A DNA stretch of 64,000 nt. Origin: Undaria pinnatifida. Lineage: Eukaryota; Sar; Phaeophyceae; Laminariales; Alariaceae. The notes under the pieces are model-generated. The model saw only the letters and a list, made by a program, of their open reading frames with translations. It was not told the origin of the DNA and did no database searches. The position numbers were made by a program, and so were the translations under genes. Below, piece by piece: positions 1 to 11,902 of this stretch (its first letter is position 1; every line of letters begins with the position of its first letter). The stretch lies in contig JABAKD010000029.1 in NCBI GenBank assembly GCA_012845835.1, positions 9,824,731 to 9,888,730 on the forward strand, given 5' to 3'.

Positions 1-1640
1 GCGCGTTGAGACCGCGATGTGTGGAACGGCATCGGCTGACGAGCGATGGCTGTTCGCGAGGGTGGGGGCTTCGACCAAAGCTGCTAGATCGCAGCACGTG
101 CGATCGCTTCTACTGCACCAGGTGGGAAAAGCAGTATGCTGTCATGCGGTCATACGTACGAGTACGTGGGAGAAGCACAGCAGCACTGCGGTAGTACCGA
201 ATCACCGCACACCGCTGTACGGGTACTCGTACGCTGTACCAGCAGAGCCAGTTTGTTCAGCTGGTAGCAGAGCCAACACTCATTCCAGAGAGACATTCAC
301 CCTCGTAAGCGCCCCGCGACCACAACAGAGCGCCAAAACGGCACCTGACGCCGAGCAAGTACTTGCACTGCTCCTGTACAAGGATAGTCTAGGCTTTTGT
401 CAGGGGTACTTCAATTGATAAGCTGCAGGGGGCGGCGCAAAGTCGATATCATCCCAATTTTTATGTCCAATTAAAAAAAACTTCAAGACACAGACCAGAC
501 GGCAGACGGACAGCCAATTCAATTTGACCGTGTGACACCTGTACTATGATTGAGGGTATAGTACGATCTACCCCTGGTATGATGCTGTCGTACTGGCGTG
601 GTCCAGCAGTGCATTGTTCCTGGAGTACTGCTGTTGCGGAGCCCGCATGGAAACAATTACTTCCACGAGCACAACTCTATAAGCACACAAACTGTAGCTA
701 CGACGTAACCTACGGCGACAACCCTGAGCGGTACGTCAAAACTGCCCTACGCCCCCCTGACCCCCCGTCTGCAGAGCCACGACAAAGTCTATGGGCTTAG
801 ACCACAGTTGCGATCACGTCGAGTGCGCGGGCATTGCTGTTGGCAAAGGAGCCGGGTGCCGGGGGGATTGGCCGGGGTTGCCGCTGCTTGCTTGACGATT
901 CCGTCCGTTAACTTCGCACGTTCCCGGAGCAAGGCGTCACCCCCTCCCCAACCCCCCCCCCCCCCAGATTGTCTCACCGTGGCTTTCGAGTTTCAAACTG
1001 GAGCGCAAATCCTTCGATGACTACCCTCATTTTCCATGGCAGTGGGCATGATTATGGTCAATACTCGGACCCCGCATCGCTTGCAAGCCGCGCGGGCGGA
1101 ACAGCGCGCGAACCGAACGAACCGAACTGAGCGCCGTGTATACGGAGCTTCATCACGGTACCTGCACCACACCTGCGCAATCTCGGTCTCAAAAAAATGA
1201 GGACGTGAAGGTCACACATCGTCTCGGCCGGTTCCCCCCCCCCCGAAGCCTTCTCGCCAAACCGTTTAGTACCACATAACCCCCAAGATAACCTTGAATA
1301 ACCTTGGGACGATTTTCCGACCCAACTTTCTCGGAAGAAACAAGAGGGGTTTCACAGAACGAAAATGCTGGAGTTGGAAAAAACTCGTCTAGGTGTTTTC
1401 ATAGACGTATCGCTGGGTGTTTTTGTTTGCATTATCTCCCTTGTCGAGAAAAGCGGCTCCCAAATTTCTCTGATGGTGCGTGTTCTCCTGCGTATTATAC
1501 CGTTCAGGTCTTGCTGAGTAGTGGATGTCCGACAGTATAAATATCGTGTAGTTTTCCCCCACGTCGTAAACCCGGTGGTGCGGCGTCCGGCTTGCCTCTC
1601 CCCTCTCTCTCCCCCATCCCGAATGCCTCCTCTTGTGCAG
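1..1640. other. No supported gene; upstream of gene 1
   Basis: Open frames here are short, lack coding character and have no matching splice pairs. A C run lies near 949-964 and another at about 1236-1244. The end of the stretch (about 1590-1640) is strongly pyrimidine-rich and leads into the acceptor of the first recognisable exon of gene 1. Upstream exons of that gene may be hidden here or lie before the window. Confidence 0.5.
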
Positions 1641-1839
1641 TTTTCGAGATCAAGACGACGACGGGGTGGGGGAAAAAGAAGTGAGGGAGGGTGGACATTG
1701 GGGAGGGAAGGGGGGTAGGCGAGGCTCGGATGGAGGGGAGGGGGTCGTCACAGACGTCGAAGGCGGGAACGCGGCGACGGTGGCGGAGGGAGACGACGGC
1801 AGACGCATCACAACCGCGGTCGATCTTATGGAGACCCTG
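1641..1839 (+). CDS. Gene 1, first recognisable exon
   Basis: The acceptor TTGTGCAG follows a long C/T tract at 1590-1640; the donor is CTG|GTAAGC at 1840. The frame entering the exon needs two bases from an upstream exon. It encodes an acidic and Gly-rich segment ending in AVDLMETL. A shorter version starting at 1754 (after GTCGTCACAG) keeps the same reading frame and is also possible. No initiating Met is evident. Confidence 0.45.
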
Positions 1840-4800
1840 GTAAGCCACGTGCGGCTCCCATAGCTTTCCGCCCTTCGGTGCTAGGCGGCACGCTCGACTG
1901 ACACCACGTGTCCGCTAGAACATACCAGCACGGCACGTGGTTCGCTAAAACCACGGAGAGAGCGGTCGTCGGCTATCGTTTCGAAACGGTGTTATTTATC
2001 GTGTAGGTAGAAGCTCCAACGACGGACATCGTCCACCCCCACCCCCACCTCCCTAACCCTGCCACCCGGCAGATGAAGTCGGATGTGGACCTGCTCGAGT
2101 CGCTGCAGGACGTTTTGCCCGCCCTGGGTGGTGACGGGGACCGAGTTGTAGGCGAGATTGCGCGTCCCATCCTGGCGCGCGCTAAGCGGTGAGCGAAGCG
2201 AACGTCCCCAAAGCTGGACAAGGACCCCCTGAACGAATCTAGCACACTTTTTTTTAAACAGGACTGGAACATTGGGCCACGTTTTTGTACAATCGAACAC
2301 GTTCTGGTCTGCCGTTTCGTGTGCGCCGCGTTCGCGTGCGGCTGGCGGACACGTTTCTCTGAAGGCTTCCGGGCGACGCATGGTATATGCGTATGTAGTT
2401 GAGTAAATGCCGTGCAGTTTATCAGTGAACGTGGTCTAGCTAACTAACTATAGACTACGGCTGCTGTGCGTGCGTATTGTGTGTGTGGAACTCTTTTTGT
2501 AGAAAAGCTGCCCCCGAAAATTGCAAAAGCTCCCCCTGACGCGGACATGATTTGGACGACGCGGACTTTGGCCTAGTGCTACTGTCGTAGTCCCTTCCCG
2601 CTATTGCCGCACGGGTGATGTAAACCAGATGAGCCGATACTGGGGCGCCACACTGGGCTGATATCATCGTGCGTGCCTTGCGCTTCTCGCGGACGTGTAC
2701 GCGGCTCTGCCCCCACCCATCTTTGTTGCGCTTGCCTTCGTGTCAGGTACAAAGCTCCGCGGGTGGAGTACGAGAAGCGTCAGGCAGCGCGGAAAGTCGC
2801 CGAGGCGGATCCCTCCAGGAGCGTTTACGTCTACAGGGGGGATTCCCCCGACCCGAAAAAAATACCCGTCGATATAAGGTATAACCAGATACCGGGTGTA
2901 CGCTTGTGGCACCGTACGTGTGCAAGTACCTGTGAGTGTACGTGTGTGTACTCGCAGGTTGATTGTGTAGGTGTAGGGTCTGTTTGTACGCGTAGAGTGT
3001 ACGTGTTTCCGTCGCGTCGTCTCGAGTGCTCCTTGAAGCAAGTAAGAGATCGGGGGAAGTTTCATTGCTTATTTTGCCTTGTCGAGCTGTGGGCAACAGT
3101 TTGTTTGCTGTGATTCTTATGGGGGAAAAGTTCTAACGTCAGCCGTCGAGATATAGTCAACCAGTTGAATGTTATTTTCGGGTCGCCCGCTTTAACAACG
3201 TCGTCACTGCTATGATGCTGTAGTGGCCTATCTGCACCGAAACCCCGTCGCTTCGGCATCCTTAGCCAAGGCCTTACTGCCAATGGCAAGGATGGTGGGG
3301 CTGCATGCTTGTGACTCCGCCGCGGCAAACCGTCTCGTTGTTCGGGGCGGCGGTGCTTTTTTTGTTTTGTATGTTTCTGCTGTTTTGCGTGTGTTCTTTG
3401 TCCGGGACAGCACGCTTCTTCCCAGGACGGTTTGTGAATGTTCTTCGCTTGCTTGACATGCCGCGTTCCTGTTTGTTGATGGGCCGAGGCGTAAGAAACG
3501 CCTCGGTGATTTTCACGCTTCGCTGTGGTTGCTAGAGGCCACCGTAAGCTGTACCGTTACGATGCATCTCTTGCAGAAAAAAAAGAACCCACGGAGAACT
3601 ACAGCAATGATTACCCCCCCCCCCCCAAACATCCTCTTGAGCATGACGCAGACCCATGGCTATTGGTGCGGCGTGAATAGGCGCGTAGAGCAACAAATAA
3701 TGCGTCCACGAACACGCGAAATGTCGGTACCGAAACAAAACTTGGCTGGAAACACGAACAGTTCGTCAGGGTGAAGTGGTGCGCGACCACATTCGTCATA
3801 AGTCGATTTCTTGGTGGTCGAGGTCAACATCGCGCATAGTTGCTGGTTCTCGTTTGGATGCAGCCTCCGTGTGGCTTACGCGGCTGCACCCAGTGGATCA
3901 CGCAGAGGTCCCCCCGGCAGTAGCGGCTGCGGCTGGCGGCGGCTGCCACCGCCCCGCGTAATGCGTAGCCGATGCAACTCCGGGGGGTGTTATGATCGTT
4001 TTCACCCCTTTAAGCACTGCACTTTTGTTTTTGGAAACCCTGCTTGGAATTGATGGGGGATAGGGGATACGTGTTGCAGTGGGTAGAAGGTTAGCTGCGG
4101 CCAGGGTACCGCCTCCTTGGCCCCCCATACGCACCACATCCAGGTTGACACGACTTTCCCTCGCTCTTCTAGTTTTGTCCCATCCCGGTGTAGAACGTCG
4201 TGGGTAGGGGACTCCTGTAAACACGCAACGGGGCACGCCAAGTCGCTTGTCATCTCGGTCCACAAGCGCGGATGGGCTTCGATGTCGAGCGAGGGGATAC
4301 GACTGCCAGGCTGCTTTTTTTTCGGATGTGGGTTTTCAAATCCTTGTTGCTCGGTACGCGGCATTCTCTACATTTAACAACTGCGAGGAGCGTCATTTTG
4401 TATTTCTCGCTCTGTTTGTTTTGCCCCAGTTAAACCGTGTGTTTGTGGAGTGTACAGGAGGCGTAAAAGTTATTTATCATGACGAAAATCCGTTTTTTTT
4501 CTGTTTTAGATCAGCCTCACTGTTTCTCTTCCCCCTCTACCCCACGCTTTACCCGCCCTCCGCAGACCACGGGCACGGGTTCCGCCACCGGCGCGCCAAC
4601 GCACCTCGGGACGAAATGTAGGTATCCTCTCCCCTGTCCCCTGCCCTTTCATTTTTTATCAAAAAGTCAGTTGTTGGGTATTTTTTCCAGGGCTTTTTAC
4701 GGGTCGCAATCCGGCCCACGGGTCGCGTCACGCGGTTCTCAAAGTCTCTCGGGTCGCATGGGGTCGGACCGGGTCAGGAGGTTTTTTAATCACGCGGGTC

Positions 4801-7369
4801 AGAACGGGTTACCTTGACTTGACGTGATCCGGGAAGAGCCCTGGTTTTCAAACCCCGTTATTTTTGTTGTGACTGTTTACTGGATCAAGCGGGATATTTG
4901 AATTTTGGTGTTGGGCGGACATCACCACACACGAGGCCAAACAGTCCGGGCTGGGCGTGTACAACTTCAATTTTTCTTGCTCCGTTTACTTCTGTTTTAA
5001 GCTCCGCTCTTTTTTTTTTCTTGTCGGAAAGTAGCGCCGCTCTCATCTGCCTGCGCGCATGGTTCTCTGTTGATACGTGGGCTGCTCGGAGCGTGGAGCG
5101 ACTGGCACACCTCGTACTCAGTGCTCTGCAGTTTTTTTTGCCCCGACGCTCGGAACGACCTGCGGCAAGACGTATGCCCGGCGGATTTGCTTCAAGATAC
5201 CGGAGACGGTCCGTAGGATCGGAGTAGGGATTCGGGTTACCGGAATGGTGCTGTGAATTTTGGCCACCTTGCTTGTTCTGCGGTGGCTGTTTTTGTGTCC
5301 GTTCGATGGAACGTTTTTTTGGGGGGGGGCCGCTCATGTGGTTTGGTCCCCGGTTGGTTACTCTTCTGTTTCAGTTTCGATCGCCTCACGCATCGGTTTT
5401 TGCTCTGGGCTGACAAGAGGCGCGCAAATTGCTGCCCACCTTTTGTCAGATGTTACGTTTCACAAATATTATTTTGCACGTGTGTTGAACCTCGTCGTCT
5501 CAGGTTGCACCGCATTTGGCACAGGTTGCACCGCATTATATGGCTCAAGTCACGCCGCTTTTAGCGCATTTGGCTAAAGTTACACCGCTTTTAGCGCGTT
5601 TGGCTCAGATTGCATCGCATTTTTTGGCGCTGATTGCGTCACGTTTGTCCCGGGTCGCACCGCCTTTGGTTCAGGTACACCGCATGTGGTTCAGGTTGCA
5701 CCGCTTTTGGCTCCAGTTGTACCGCGTTTTATCGAGGCACTTGAACCCATCCTTGCCCGCAGCTACATAACGGTTACTGTACAGATCCACATTATACCGA
5801 CACCGCTCGGACCATCTGCGGCCAACGCTAACCCAGCCGAGCCTACGAACCCCACGTCTTGCACTACAGGAAGTAAGGGGGAGGAGGGGGCTGTCGAAGC
5901 GGGCGAAGGACGCGCGCGCCCGATGGCAGAACCCGGAATACAGGGAGAATATTCTCAGCAAGAGGAGGAAGACAAATGCCGACCGCAAAAAGGTGTGTGC
6001 GGTGTTGCTCGCGGACTGGCGGCCGTGCTGATCCCCTTTTGCGGTTGCTGTTGTTGTTGTTGTTGTTGCTGCTGTTGCCATTGCTGATGCTGTTGCCATT
6101 GCTGATGCTGTTGACGCCGCTAGTGTTTGTTGCTGTCACTTTTGTTTTATCGCTACAGTAGTACCGGTATGTGCACTGTGGAGGGAAAAAACGGAACTAT
6201 AACGTAAACCGGCACTACCCGCATACTGCCACTGCTGATTGTTCCGATCGGTGCCAAGAGATTGCACAGACACTGTACGGGCTGGTTCAAGTTCAAAACG
6301 CCCGAAATGTATTCCTATTCGCATGTCCACGCCGTCTTTTCGATTCAGAACGTGAATTTTTGCACATGTGCCCTTGCGGAGACCTCGCCTGTCGTTCTTT
6401 TTTTTTTTGCCTGATACGTCAGTTAAGAGTTTTTGGAAAATTTGGACCACCTTAAGACCAATTGTTTTCGGCAGAAAATAAAAACAGAAAGGAAAACCCC
6501 CGGAGGTCAGGCCTCGGGATGGACATGTAGAATACGTGTGCAAAAATTCAGTCTATCTCTCGAAGACGGCGTGGACATTTGGACTTTGGTGCGCAAAAAT
6601 CAGTAAGATACCTTATTTCCTTAAAATGACTTGGCTTTAGTGTAGGCCACGGTTTTTTCGCTAGATTCTGCTTCATGTTGAACAGGCAGGTCAGATCTTC
6701 GCTTTTTTGCGCGAAAATTTCTGCTGCCGTGGAGTACCTCCAACGGTCCGTGCAAAATGCGGCGGAAATTTGTTTTCGCCCCCGCTTGGAAAAAAGCCTG
6801 AATAGTATTGGAAAGATTGAAGGCCTGTCATTGGCCGATACGAGTTTCGCTCCTAGAGACAGCCCGAGGCCGTTAAAAAAAGAAGAGGTTATATCACCCT
6901 CTTACACTGGTCATGGGGGTCAGTACGTGATCAAATATTCGCCCTTTGACTAGATACTGCGATCGGCATTCGTGAAGGAGAGCATTTCGTGTTGTTAACG
7001 TGAACCAGCCTGTAGCGGGCAGCCGGCACTACTGAACCGGCCTGTAGCGGGCAACCGGCACTACTGAACCGGCCTGTAGCGGGCAACCGGCACTACTGAA
7101 CCGGCCTGTAGCGGGCAGCCGGCACTACTGAACCGGCCTGTAGCGGGCAACCGGCACTACTGAACCGGCCTGTAGCGGGCAGCCGGCACTACTGAACCGG
7201 CCTGTAGCGGGCAACCGGCACTACTGAACCGGCGCTATACAGGGCCCCCCACTGTATTACTGTTGATGTTGCTGTTGCCATTATCGTTGTCGCTTTTTGC
7301 TTTCGCTGTCGCTGTTGTTGTTGTTGTTGTTGTTGCTGTTGCTGTTGCTGTTGTTGTTGCTGTTGCTGT

Positions 7370-7401
<32 letters not shown>

Positions 7402-10400
7402 CTGTTGTTGCTGTTGTTGTTGTTGCTGCTGTTGCTGTTGCTGCTGCTGCTGCTGTTGTTGTTGTTGCTACCCTCTCCCCCCTCGTTCTCCTGACCCTTT
7501 TCTTAATCGGTTTAGTTTCGTTCGTCTTGTCGCCTCTCGCTGCTGCTGCTGCTGCTGCTGCTGCTTTCGCCCCTGCTGTTGCCGCTGCTGGACGTTTTGG
7601 TTGACGCTGTTGCCGTTCTCCTTGCGGGTGCTGGTGCTGGTGCTGGTGTTTGCGCTGCGGCGGGCAAGAAACTCGAGGCTAACCCGGCGCATCAGTCAAA
7701 CGATGCCGAACCGTTACCGGCTACGGTAGAACAGATCGACGGATTCCTCAACGCCACGAGCATCACCGCCGACGAGGCTACCAGGCGAGTCTTTTTGCGC
7801 CCGCCGAAATGAACAGCTAGGCGCTCTAAGCCATGGAAACGACTTGAACAACGTATGTTAGGGTCAAGCAACACAGCCTGGAGCCCGACCGACAGCGGGC
7901 CAGGTTGTACTCCTGAGACATATAAGGCTCTTCCACAGCGAGGTGGTTGCCGCCTTTGACGATGCCAGGTGTTGTTGTGCGTGCTGTCTTCGGTCGTTCT
8001 CTGCTCGCCTACCTGCCAGTGTGTGCGTGGTTGCCTGCCCTGAGCTGTACACAGATCCAAGGATGCTTGTAGCGGGGCGTGTACCCGGCTACCTACTCGA
8101 GTATGACCAAAACCGCTAGGTTTGGGACACGGGTGCGCCATGGAATGTATTTACCGGGCAAAACGCACCCTTGCACAGGCTACATGTTAGTGGTGGTCTC
8201 GTTTTCGTCTGCGTCACTTCTGCCGGCCTCGTTTCGCCCGCCCTCTTCGATTCGCTGCATTACCCTCGCGCAGAGCCTACGAGATGCTTTCCCAGGGTGA
8301 GCGGACTCGAAGGGAGAAGATAAGCCTCAGGTAAGGCTTTCGACCCAAGACGCACGGTACGGCAGGAACGCACCTGTTTTTTTTCAGGAGACAATTCACC
8401 TGAGGAGACTATACGATACCCCACCCACCTGACTTCGAGAAAGGAAACATTAAGAATGCACAACCTGACTGAACAATTCCAATGGCCTGCAGGAGGTACA
8501 CAACGAATATAGCACCTTCACACACGGCATATGATCCCAACGATTATTTTTTGGTTAGTGCTCAGTTTGGGAACGCCCCGTCGATCAAAATTGCTTTCAA
8601 GCGGAAAAACAATCTCCTGCCTATCGGGGAAAACGTCCCAAGCGAAGACGCTGTGGCCAGTCACGGCGGGCGCGGCGAAGCGGGTGTGGGGAATAGAAGG
8701 GTGTACCGCAGTGTCGCGTTAACCGGTTGCGAGGTCGCTCTGAGAGAAGGCATGCATACCCGGACCTGTGCGCCGGCCGGAACGAGAAAAAGGAAATTTG
8801 ACAACCGAAAAAGGCCCTGTCCATCCCCAGCCCTGGCCCTCATGTAGACTCTCTAGACGCCGACCCTTCGCCCGCATGATTTCTTTTCGGGAATTGTCGC
8901 ACCATAGCTGCTTGTTTGTTTGCTAAAGTCTGCAACCCTCAGCTGGGAGGGGAGACCGGCAGTCTGAGTTGGAAGATTGGGCTGTCGTATGGTGGTTGGT
9001 CAGCGCTACCCACCAACCTGTTTGGTCTCGTCATTACGTAAGCTAGTGGGTAGTGCTATGGAAGCAGCAGAATAACAGGGGCTTTCATGGGTCAGGACCC
9101 GGCCCGCTGGTCTGATCAGGAGGCTCTCTACAAGCTTGCACGCCAAGTCGGGGCGGGTCAGGAAGTATTCGAAATCTCACGGGTCGGGTCTGGTCAGGTC
9201 GGGTCGGGTCGGATCGGATCGGATCAGGAGGTTTTCAAGGATCACGGTTCGGGTCGAATTACCCTGACCCGCCCCGGTCCGCGAGAAGTGATCCAACCCG
9301 CGAAAAGCCCTGCAAAAAATGTGCTTGGTAGGGTTTGATGGACCTCTTGCTAGCATTGGTCTCCAGGGCCTTCCACTCGCGAAGGACAATGCTGGTGTCT
9401 CAAGAGCCTTCGAGCTTTGTTGCTGTTCACACTTCCCTGTTGCCAAGCGCGATCGGAGCCGTCGGCTTCGCAAACAATATGTATCGACATGCTCGAGGTG
9501 ACAAATAACCGCCGAGTGGAAATTCGTGTCGCCTGTCGATCAACGTCATCTCTGGGGATGGCGTCTAGGTGGGAGGGAGGAGGGGAGGGAAGGAGGGAGC
9601 GATATTTCTTTCGTTGGGAACGTGTTCTCCGGCCCGTGCGGCTTATTGGTTGGGCTCTCCTTTCCTTACCTTTGCCGGTTTTATACGCTGACCTACCATA
9701 AATTTTGCGAGTGTCACTTTCACGCGCGTGAGGAAAGCATCAGCGTTCAGGCGTGTGTCTGATTGCACTTCGGACGTATGAGCGCTGATTTATGGCGCAA
9801 TCGTTACACCGTTCATCGCACTCGTTGAACATTTTTTATTATCTCTCTCTTGCAAACGCGCGGCAGGTGGAAAGACCCCGCCAAGTGGCTGGCGGGTCGG
9901 ATGGCGGAGGAGGCTTCTAAGCGCAGAAGGCTGAGCGACCCGGCATATCTTCGCCAACGGAAGGAAGCTCGATCTCTCAAGGCCAAGCGCGCATACGCCG
10001 TGCGCCGCGCGAACGGCAACTCGGGGAAAGGAAGACCGCGGTCGAGAGTTGACCAGGCCAAAGCGGTGGCGGAGGCAAGGGAGACTGCCGCGGCTCGCGA
10101 GGCGTTGATAAAGGCGGGCCTGGCAACGGCGGCCGACTTTGAGGAGAAGCCCAAGGTTAAGAGGGTTCCGAAAAACGAGATCCCGACGGTGAGAAATCGA
10201 CGCGGACGGCCGCGGAAGCTGCGAACGAAAGAGGAAAAGGCGGCCCTCGCATTTAGGGAGGCGAACGGGCCGCGGCCTCGAGGGAGACCACGGAAATTGC
10301 CGCTCAAAACGGGCCAAAAGGTGCCCGCTCCAGCGCCCGTCTCGGGGTCAACCGTGGCCGCTTCGCTGACCAATGCAGTTAAGAATTGGATGGCGGAGGC

Positions 10401-10818
10401 GGCGGCACAAGCCGCGGAAGAATTTCCGGGCATGCCGCCGGCGGTCGGGCCGCAGGTAGAAGCTCTTGCCATCTCCAGAACGAAGGAGATGACGGGGGCG
10501 CAGACGGGTGAGTGGACGCCGCAAATGACGGATATAGCGGCTGCTGGGGTTGAGGCGTGGTCACAGGCTTGGGAGTCAGTCTCCGCTTCCGCCGCCGCTG
10601 CGGCGGATGGACCGTCACGTACTGGTGATGCCCGGTCAATTGCGATGCCGGAAGTGGGTGTCGTAGAGGCTGCCGCGACGTCGGTGGCCGAAAGTCCGGG
10701 AACAGCGGATGACTCCGCAGCAGCAGCAGCAGCAGTAGCAGCGGCCGAAAAAACCGATATGGCGCTCAAAACAGCCCCTGCGGCGTCTCTGCGACAACCG
10801 AAAAAGCTGTCTGGGTAA
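1641..10818 (+). CDS. Multi-exon gene for an AT-hook DNA-binding protein (5' end unresolved)
   Basis: Four exons were joined by eye: about 1641-1839, 2073-2188, 2747-2878 and 9867-10818. Phases agree at every junction (0, 2, 2), each intron is GT-AG, and the last exon ends at TAA 10816-10818. That gives at least about 466 residues. The first exons encode an acidic, Gly-rich stretch, then a helical segment (LLESLQDVLPALGGD) and a charged segment. The last exon is very basic at its start and carries AT-hook cores GRPRKL twice (about 10200-10220 and 10275-10300) plus a GRPRSR at about 10030. It ends in an Ala-rich acidic tail. AT-hooks bind the minor groove of AT-rich DNA, so a chromatin or transcription role in the nucleus is inferred; the protein is not otherwise recognised. 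The 7 kb third intron may hide further exons, and the true start codon is not identified. Confidence 0.6.
2073..2188 (+). CDS. Gene 1, second exon
   Basis: The acceptor is CACCCGGCAG and the donor is AAGCG|GTGAGC. It is in phase 0 with the previous exon and leaves two bases of an Arg codon. The encoded segment starts MKSDVDLLESLQ and looks helical. The exon could also hold the true start, since its first codon is ATG, but the phase match to the upstream exon argues for an internal Met. Confidence 0.6.
2747..2878 (+). CDS. Gene 1, third exon
   Basis: The acceptor is CTTCGTGTCAG|GTACAAA and the donor is ATATAAG|GTATAA. The first base completes an Arg codon from the previous exon, and the last two bases (AG) are completed by the G that opens the exon at 9867. 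The encoded segment is charged (YEKRQAARKVAEADPS, then YVYRGDSPDPKK). No known domain is recognised. Confidence 0.6.
4690..4850. repeat. GGGTC-rich dispersed repeat, copy 1
   Basis: Imperfect GGGTC/CGGGTCA words are followed by a sequence shared with the patch at about 9080-9305: both contain a GGTCAGGAGGTTTT-like word, then an AATCACG or GATCACG word and a GAAAAGCCCTG or GAAGAGCCCTG word. They are two diverged copies of one repeat. Confidence 0.5.
5501..5730. repeat. Degenerate about 24-bp tandem array
   Basis: About ten imperfect copies of a unit like CAGGTTGCACCGCNTTTGGC are visible, each keeping a GCACCGC or ACACCGC core. The period is close to 24 bp, so one frame reads as a repeated peptide (AQVTPLLA and variants), which is a by-product of the period. 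Confidence 0.7.
6043..6113. repeat. TTG/CTG microsatellite
   Basis: A run of TTG with interspersed CTG ends in two copies of TTGCCATTGCTGATGCTG. Confidence 0.8.
7003..7233. repeat. 32-bp minisatellite, seven copies
   Basis: Seven near-identical units start at 7003, 7035, 7067, 7099, 7131, 7163 and 7195, plus a partial eighth. Each reads AACCGGCCTGTAGCGGGC then ARCCGGCACTACTG. One site alternates AGCC/AACC in the order G, A, A, G, A, G, A. Other differences are nearly absent, which indicates recent expansion. Confidence 0.95.
7290..7470. repeat. TTG/CTG microsatellite
   Basis: A long (TTG/CTG)n run is interrupted once by GATGTTG. It opens poly-Val/Ala and poly-Leu frames that are not genes. 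A second pure CTG run follows at 7539-7565. Confidence 0.9.
7579..7812 (+). CDS. Candidate short coding segment inside intron 3 of gene 1
   Basis: After a Gly/Ala stretch this frame gives a compositionally ordinary segment (TVEQIDGFLNATSITADEA and flanks) ending at TGA 7810-7812. It could be an alternative terminal exon of gene 1 or chance. A GC-type donor (CCAG|GCGAGT) lies just before the end. No phase-compatible splice pair with the flanking exons was found, so it is listed only as a candidate. Confidence 0.2.
   Translation: MPLLDVLVDAVAVLLAGAGAGAGVCAAAGKKLEANPAHQSNDAEPLPATVEQIDGFLNATSITADEATRRVFLRPPK
9080..9305. repeat. GGGTC-rich dispersed repeat, copy 2
   Basis: It has a core of GGGTC and GGATC pentamers (about 9181-9232) and shares its right half with the patch at 4690-4850. 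It sits 560 bp upstream of the last exon of gene 1. Confidence 0.6.
9867..10818 (+). CDS. Gene 1, last exon with AT-hooks
   Basis: The acceptor is CGCGCGGCAG and the stop is TAA at 10816-10818. The frame is open for 317 codons. It starts RWKDPAKWLAGRM, followed by a strongly basic region rich in Arg, Lys and Ala, then two consensus AT-hook cores (GRPRKL) and one variant (GRPRSR). The second half is Ala/Glu-rich with a CAG-type run near 10720-10742. GC at third positions is high and the codon pattern is smooth. A long antisense frame (9813-10769) is a shadow of this GC-rich exon. Confidence 0.75.
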
Positions 10819-11902
10819 CGTTCATGCCGTCTTGTTTTTCGTCGCCTGTGTCCCGGTGATCCTCACCGCCGCAGCTCCAATATGCGCGAGGAAAGGCGGC
10901 ATCGAGCGACGTACACCACCTGGTAGCGTTAGTATTTTGTAGACGTAGTAAGTGTACAAAGAAGAAGCTGCATATATATGCTGTTTTTGCATTCAACGGC
11001 GGGCTCGGACCTGCATGCTGCATCCGAGGCTGTACCCGCTGCCGCACTTGAGCGTTTTCAAGACCTTCGATGTTCAGGCGCGACGCGTTCACGGAACGAA
11101 ACGGGCTTCGCACGCTGCCTCGAGTGGACGGTTCATCGACAGCAACGGTGGCTGTTATGGTGGTGATGTAGCCCCTTTCCCCGCTCCTCGTCGCCGCGTA
11201 AACGACGTTACAGCACGTTGTCCACTAACGAAGGCGACCCGGCAACGGCCGGCATCCGACACAATTTCTGCCGCCAAGGTGCTATAGCAGCGAGTTGCCA
11301 TTTTCCTCCGACGTTGACTTATGGGAGAGCCCGCAACTGTTGGCCGCGGCAATGGAGGTGATGGGAGGGTGCCAATGCGCCGACCATCTCCCCGGTCGCA
11401 GCCGATTTGTTTCCTGTCGCCGACACGGCCTTGTGCCTCAGTGCAGTGCAAGTCCCGCTGGAACGGTGTCCCCATTTATCTGCGTGCCGGTTCGTGTTGC
11501 GGTCGACAGTTCTCCTGATGACACCAGCCGGTCTCACCACTTTGCCTCCCAAGCATGCCTGCCAACTCCTTTAGAACTCCAACCAGCGAGTTAAATATCT
11601 ATATATATATTTGGAACTAGTGTGGGTGTGTTGTTTCATTTCGATCTGCACCAAACGTTGTGGGAAAAATTACGTGGAAGTAAATGTGTTCGCTTCTTTT
11701 TTTTGTGGTGCGTTCTGATGAGGTTGAGCCAAAGGCAGTGGAGTCATCGGCTTGTCGGGAAGCATGACACCCCCCACAACGAGGGTGGGCGGGGGCAGTA
11801 GAGCCCCCGTTATCTGCCGAGATGGCAAATTTCCTTGGTTGCGGGTGGCCGAGAGTAAGATGGACAGGCTTGTGGGGGCGGCGGCGGGGTGTGTGTGCAA
11901 CG
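10819..11902. other. Downstream of gene 1; no supported gene
   Basis: It probably includes the 3' UTR of gene 1. Several short overlapping frames on both strands (11155-11600) lack coding character. A short ATATATAT tract lies near 11600. Confidence 0.5.

Larger units (their letters stand above)
2879..9866 (+). other. Intron 3 of gene 1 (about 7 kb), repeat-filled
   Basis: It carries degenerate 24-bp repeats (5501-5730), TTG/CTG runs (6043-6113, 7290-7470, 7539-7565), a 32-bp minisatellite (7003-7233) and two related GGGTC-rich patches (about 4690-4850 and 9080-9305). A short frame at 7579-7812 has coding-like character at its end. A possible micro-exon at 4566-4621 sits between an acceptor CCTCCGCAG and a donor-like GTATCC, but its phase does not fit as a single cassette. 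Nothing else is recognised. Confidence 0.5.

Noticed and set aside
7001-7240. CRISPR-like array
   Set aside because: The 32-bp units abut with no unique spacers and the DNA is eukaryotic; it is a plain minisatellite.
7263-7604. Poly-Val/Ala and poly-Leu frames
   Set aside because: They are translations of a TTG/CTG microsatellite.
9813-10769. 318-codon antisense frame over the AT-hook exon
   Set aside because: It lies opposite a GC-rich exon with good splice phase and AT-hook motifs; the antisense product is Ala/Ser-rich without any recognisable domain.
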